In this document: positions 60,170 through 61,869 of the stretch, piece by piece | How the letters are laid out: the number at the start of each line of letters is the position of its first letter | How positions within the stretch are numbered: the first letter of the stretch is position 1 | NCBI RefSeq assembly: GCF_002101705.1 | Contig: NZ_LQPC01000035.1 | Location: 1-61,869, forward strand | DNA: 61,869 bases | Origin: Mycolicibacterium iranicum | GTDB lineage: Bacteria; Actinomycetota; Actinomycetes; Mycobacteriales; Mycobacteriaceae | Reading direction: 5' to 3' | Translations under genes and position numbers: made by a program | Notes under the pieces: generated by a model | Databases searched by the model: none | What the model saw: the letters and a program-made list of their open reading frames with translations, nothing else | What the model was told of the DNA's origin: nothing

Positions 60170-60811
60170 ATCAGCGCCGCCACGTCGCGCACGTATGTCT
60201 TTGCCGTCGAATTCCGGATCCCACAGTCCAACCGCATCGGCCCGGTCCTGGAACGCCACCAGGAGAGCCTCATCGACATGGGCGCGCGCTACGCGTTCGT
60301 CTACGACTCGATCGTGGAGCCAGGGAAGGTACTAGTGGTCATCGGAATCCGAACCGAGCAACCATTGCTGAACCTGCTGCGCTCACCGTACTTCTTCGAA
60401 TGGTTCGACGCCGTCGGTGTGGACGAATTCCCCGCCGTTTTCGCGGGTGAGACTGTGGAGCGGTTCGACATCGGCGATCCGCCTCGCCCCGGTAGTGACC
60501 TCGTGGTCGCCGCTGTGACGCCGGTCGGGGACGTCGAGGAGTTCATGGCCTGGGTGCGCAAGTCGCTCGATGACTTCGGCCGAGCGGGTATCCGGCGCAC
60601 ACTCGTGTATCGAGCCTTCGAGAACCCGCGCGAGGTGATGTTCCTTCAACAGCTCGAGGACGAGGAGTCGGCGCTGCTATGGGCCCAGCGTTCCGATGCC
60701 GCCTCGAAATGGCTGGAGTCAGCTGGAGTCGGCGCCTACCCTCCGGTGTTCATCGGGCGATTCGTGACCGCCCTCCGGTTCGTCGAGCCGAGCAGGCGGG
60801 GCCGGTACTGA
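60170..60811 (+). CDS. Protein with two repeated dimeric alpha-beta barrel-like domains
   Basis: This protein of about 213 residues is an internal duplication. Domain 1 starts YVFAVEFRIPQSNRIGPVLE and ends FFEWFDAVGVDEFPAVFAGE; domain 2 starts VVAAVTPVGDVEEFMAWVRK and ends SKWLESAGVGAYPPVFIGRF. The strand-helix pattern suggests ferredoxin-like (YCII or EthD style) barrels, but no catalytic residue is obvious. Coding clearly extends upstream of the ATG at 60278, and no ATG, GTG or TTG lies in frame there. A GGAGGAGG at 60155-60162 points to an ATC start at 60170. The stop overlaps the BFD gene. Confidence 0.62.
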   Translation: MSAATSRTYVFAVEFRIPQSNRIGPVLERHQESLIDMGARYAFVYDSIVEPGKVLVVIGIRTEQPLLNLLRSPYFFEWFDAVGVDEFPAVFAGETVERFDIGDPPRPGSDLVVAAVTPVGDVEEFMAWVRKSLDDFGRAGIRRTLVYRAFENPREVMFLQQLEDEESALLWAQRSDAASKWLESAGVGAYPPVFIGRFVTALRFVEPSRRGRY

Positions 60812-61014
60812 TGTACGTCTGCCTCTGCCTCGGCGTCACGAATGAAACTGTCTCCGAAGCTGTGGCTGCAGGTGCGACGTCGACACAGCAGGTTGCGCAA
60901 GCCTGCGGGGCGGGCTCTGAATGCGGCAGGTGCCGCCGCACAGTTCGGTTGATCATCGAGGCAGGCACGTACATCCCCACAGAAGGACGACCAGGTAAAG
61001 GAAGCAGAGTATGA
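60811..61014 (+). CDS. bfd: Bacterioferritin-associated ferredoxin (BFD)-like [2Fe-2S] protein
   Basis: This 67-residue protein has the BFD-like pattern, C-x-C at the start (MYVCLCLGVT) and C-x-x-C later (GSECGRCRRTV), which together bind a [2Fe-2S] cluster. The ATG overlaps the previous stop (TGATG) and the stop overlaps the SDR start (ATGA). BFD proteins usually deliver electrons to bacterioferritin, but here the gene sits inside a catabolic operon with an SDR, so it may serve an oxygenase or oxidoreductase instead. Specific role unproven. Confidence 0.8.
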   Translation: MYVCLCLGVTNETVSEAVAAGATSTQQVAQACGAGSECGRCRRTVRLIIEAGTYIPTEGRPGKGSRV

Positions 61015-61763
61015 GCGATCGCCACTCCAACATAGCCGGAACTCGGATGCTGATCGTGGGAGCGTCGTCGGGTATTGGACACGCCTTGGCGCTGGCTGCA
61101 CAGTCGCGAGGCGCGAAAGTCGCTTTAGCCGCTCGACGCATCGATCTCCTGAGCCGACTCGCAGACGAGCTGGACGGCTCTGCCCACGAGCTGGACGTAT
61201 CTGATCCTCGCGCAATCGAGGACGTCGTGGACAAGGTGGGGGCCACCTTTGGGCAACTGGACGCCATTGTGTTCACCAGCGCGGCAGTGCCTTTCGCCCT
61301 GATCGAGGAGACCGACTACACGACGTGGTTGCACGCCTACTCGGTGAATGCCATCGGGGCATCGCACGTCCTGCGCACGGCCCTGCCGTACCTCTCCGAC
61401 AACTCGGTCACGGTGGTGGCTTCCAGCCACGATGTCGGCCGCCCGCGAGTCGGCGTGGCCGCCTATCACGCGAGCAAGGCCGCGCTGGATGAAATCTTGA
61501 GGTCCTGGCGCGCCGAACACCCCGGTCTTGCCTTGATCCGCGTCAGTGTCGGACCGACCGAGGGAACCGAGATCCTGCGCGGTGCCGACCGTGACCTGTT
61601 GGCCGACCTCTACCGCGCATGGGCACGCCAAGGCCAGATCCCGGCCGAGATGTCCGCGCTGGATGACGTGGCCAACGCGATGTTGTCGTTGATCGCCGTG
61701 GCTCGCGCCAACTCGTCGGTCATCACAGAGATCGTGCATCTAGCGCCCAGAGCATCGAAGTAG
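61011..61763 (+). CDS. SDR family oxidoreductase
   Basis: This 250-residue classical SDR has VGASSGIGHALALAAQSRGA, the Ser in VVASSHD, the catalytic YHASK and SVGPTEGTEIL in the substrate loop. It lacks the usual VDGG near the C-terminus. The ATG overlaps the BFD stop. It is the last complete gene in the window and would oxidise or reduce a pathway intermediate, perhaps together with the BFD-like protein. Confidence 0.8.
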   Translation: MSDRHSNIAGTRMLIVGASSGIGHALALAAQSRGAKVALAARRIDLLSRLADELDGSAHELDVSDPRAIEDVVDKVGATFGQLDAIVFTSAAVPFALIEETDYTTWLHAYSVNAIGASHVLRTALPYLSDNSVTVVASSHDVGRPRVGVAAYHASKAALDEILRSWRAEHPGLALIRVSVGPTEGTEILRGADRDLLADLYRAWARQGQIPAEMSALDDVANAMLSLIAVARANSSVITEIVHLAPRASK

Positions 61764-61774
61764 GAGCAACGAGA

Positions 61775-61816
61775 ATGGACCTCGGGCTCTACCCCGGATT
61801 TTTCGTGGAATGTTGA
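61775..61816 (+). pseudogene. Interrupted start of a gene (13 codons)
   Basis: Eleven bases after the SDR stop an ATG with GGAGCAACGAGA upstream opens MDLGLYPGFFVEC and stops at a TGA (61814-61816). The ribosome site, spacing and opening are what one expects for the next operon gene; the MDLGLYPG start resembles LLM-type proteins (compare MELGLVLPHSG at 11423). The sequence changes character just after FFVE. This looks like a gene cut by an insertion, or a short spurious ORF. Confidence 0.4.
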
Positions 61817-61869
61817 CTGTGGGGGTGTGTAGATAAGCGAAAGTGCCTGTCCTGCAAGGAATAATTGGA
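61813..61869. mobile_element. Possible left end of an insertion sequence
   Basis: From about 61813 the sequence reads TTGACTGTGGGGGTGTGTAG and then GATAAGCGAAAGTGCC, which does not continue the upstream reading frame. Such TG-ended, non-coding starts with GATAAG/AAAGTG repeats are, as I recall, seen at IS21-type ends. Only 57 bases are available, so no transposase or repeat can be tested. Confidence 0.25.

Noticed and set aside
1..61869. KstR-type sites (TNNAACNNGTTNNA) that would mark a cholesterol regulon
   Set aside because: None was seen in the promoter regions. The palindromes here have a four-base spacer between the AAY and RTT cores rather than two.

Overview
The window is GC-rich actinobacterial DNA, most likely from an environmental Mycobacterium (Mycolicibacterium). 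The signs are a complete mceA-F set, several acyl-CoA ligase and dehydrogenase genes, F420-type luciferase-like (LLM) oxidoreductases, mycofactocin-coupled SDRs, and dense GTGA/ATGA start-stop overlaps. Nothing was computed: all family calls come from reading motifs and recalling families. No tRNA, rRNA or CRISPR array was noticed.

Layout. 1-168 is the tail of an unrecognised gene. 187-3536 holds an acyl-CoA ligase, an Hsd4-type 3-hydroxyacyl-CoA dehydrogenase and an enoyl-CoA hydratase. 3637-12310 is a forward operon: FAS1-like dehydratase, three crotonases, an acyl-CoA dehydrogenase (ACAD), an acyl-CoA ligase, two SDRs and an LLM enzyme. 12398-13576 is an amidohydrolase with its own promoter. 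13586-23878 is a ten-gene reverse operon: amidohydrolase, paired ACADs, ligase, mycofactocin SDR, hotdog protein, LLM enzyme, a 50-aa microprotein, P450 and a DapB-like oxidoreductase. 24022-28958 holds further ACAD, LLM, SnoaL, isochorismatase-like, amidohydrolase and MaoC genes. 29023-37180 is an mceA-F operon with no yrbE permease genes. 37181-41070 encodes a double-length CoA-transferase and an aldehyde dehydrogenase. 41306-48033 is a close structural copy of the cholesterol igr operon (P450, ACAD pair, ChsH1/ChsH2-type hydratase, Ltp2-type aldolase) plus a TetR regulator. 48171-57685 carries a second P450/CoA-transferase/SnoaL unit, a ligase and several SDRs. 57699-59156 is an operon of small membrane proteins. 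59292-61763 has a GntR regulator, a duplicated-domain protein, a BFD-like ferredoxin and an SDR. At the right edge an ORF breaks off after 13 codons.

The genes together look like a catabolic island: uptake (Mce), CoA activation (ligases, CoA-transferases), oxidation (P450, LLM, SDR, aldehyde dehydrogenase), beta-oxidation (ACAD, hydratases, dehydrogenase) and retro-aldol cleavage of a branched acyl-CoA (Ltp2 with DUF35). The substrate cannot be read from the sequence; a steroid-like, terpenoid or other branched or alicyclic carboxylic acid is the best inference.

The most notable signal is a 16-bp palindrome, GAGAAYNNNNRTTCTC, found by eye at full match in four divergent or upstream promoter regions and at one or two mismatches in several others. 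It suggests that much of the island is a single regulon.
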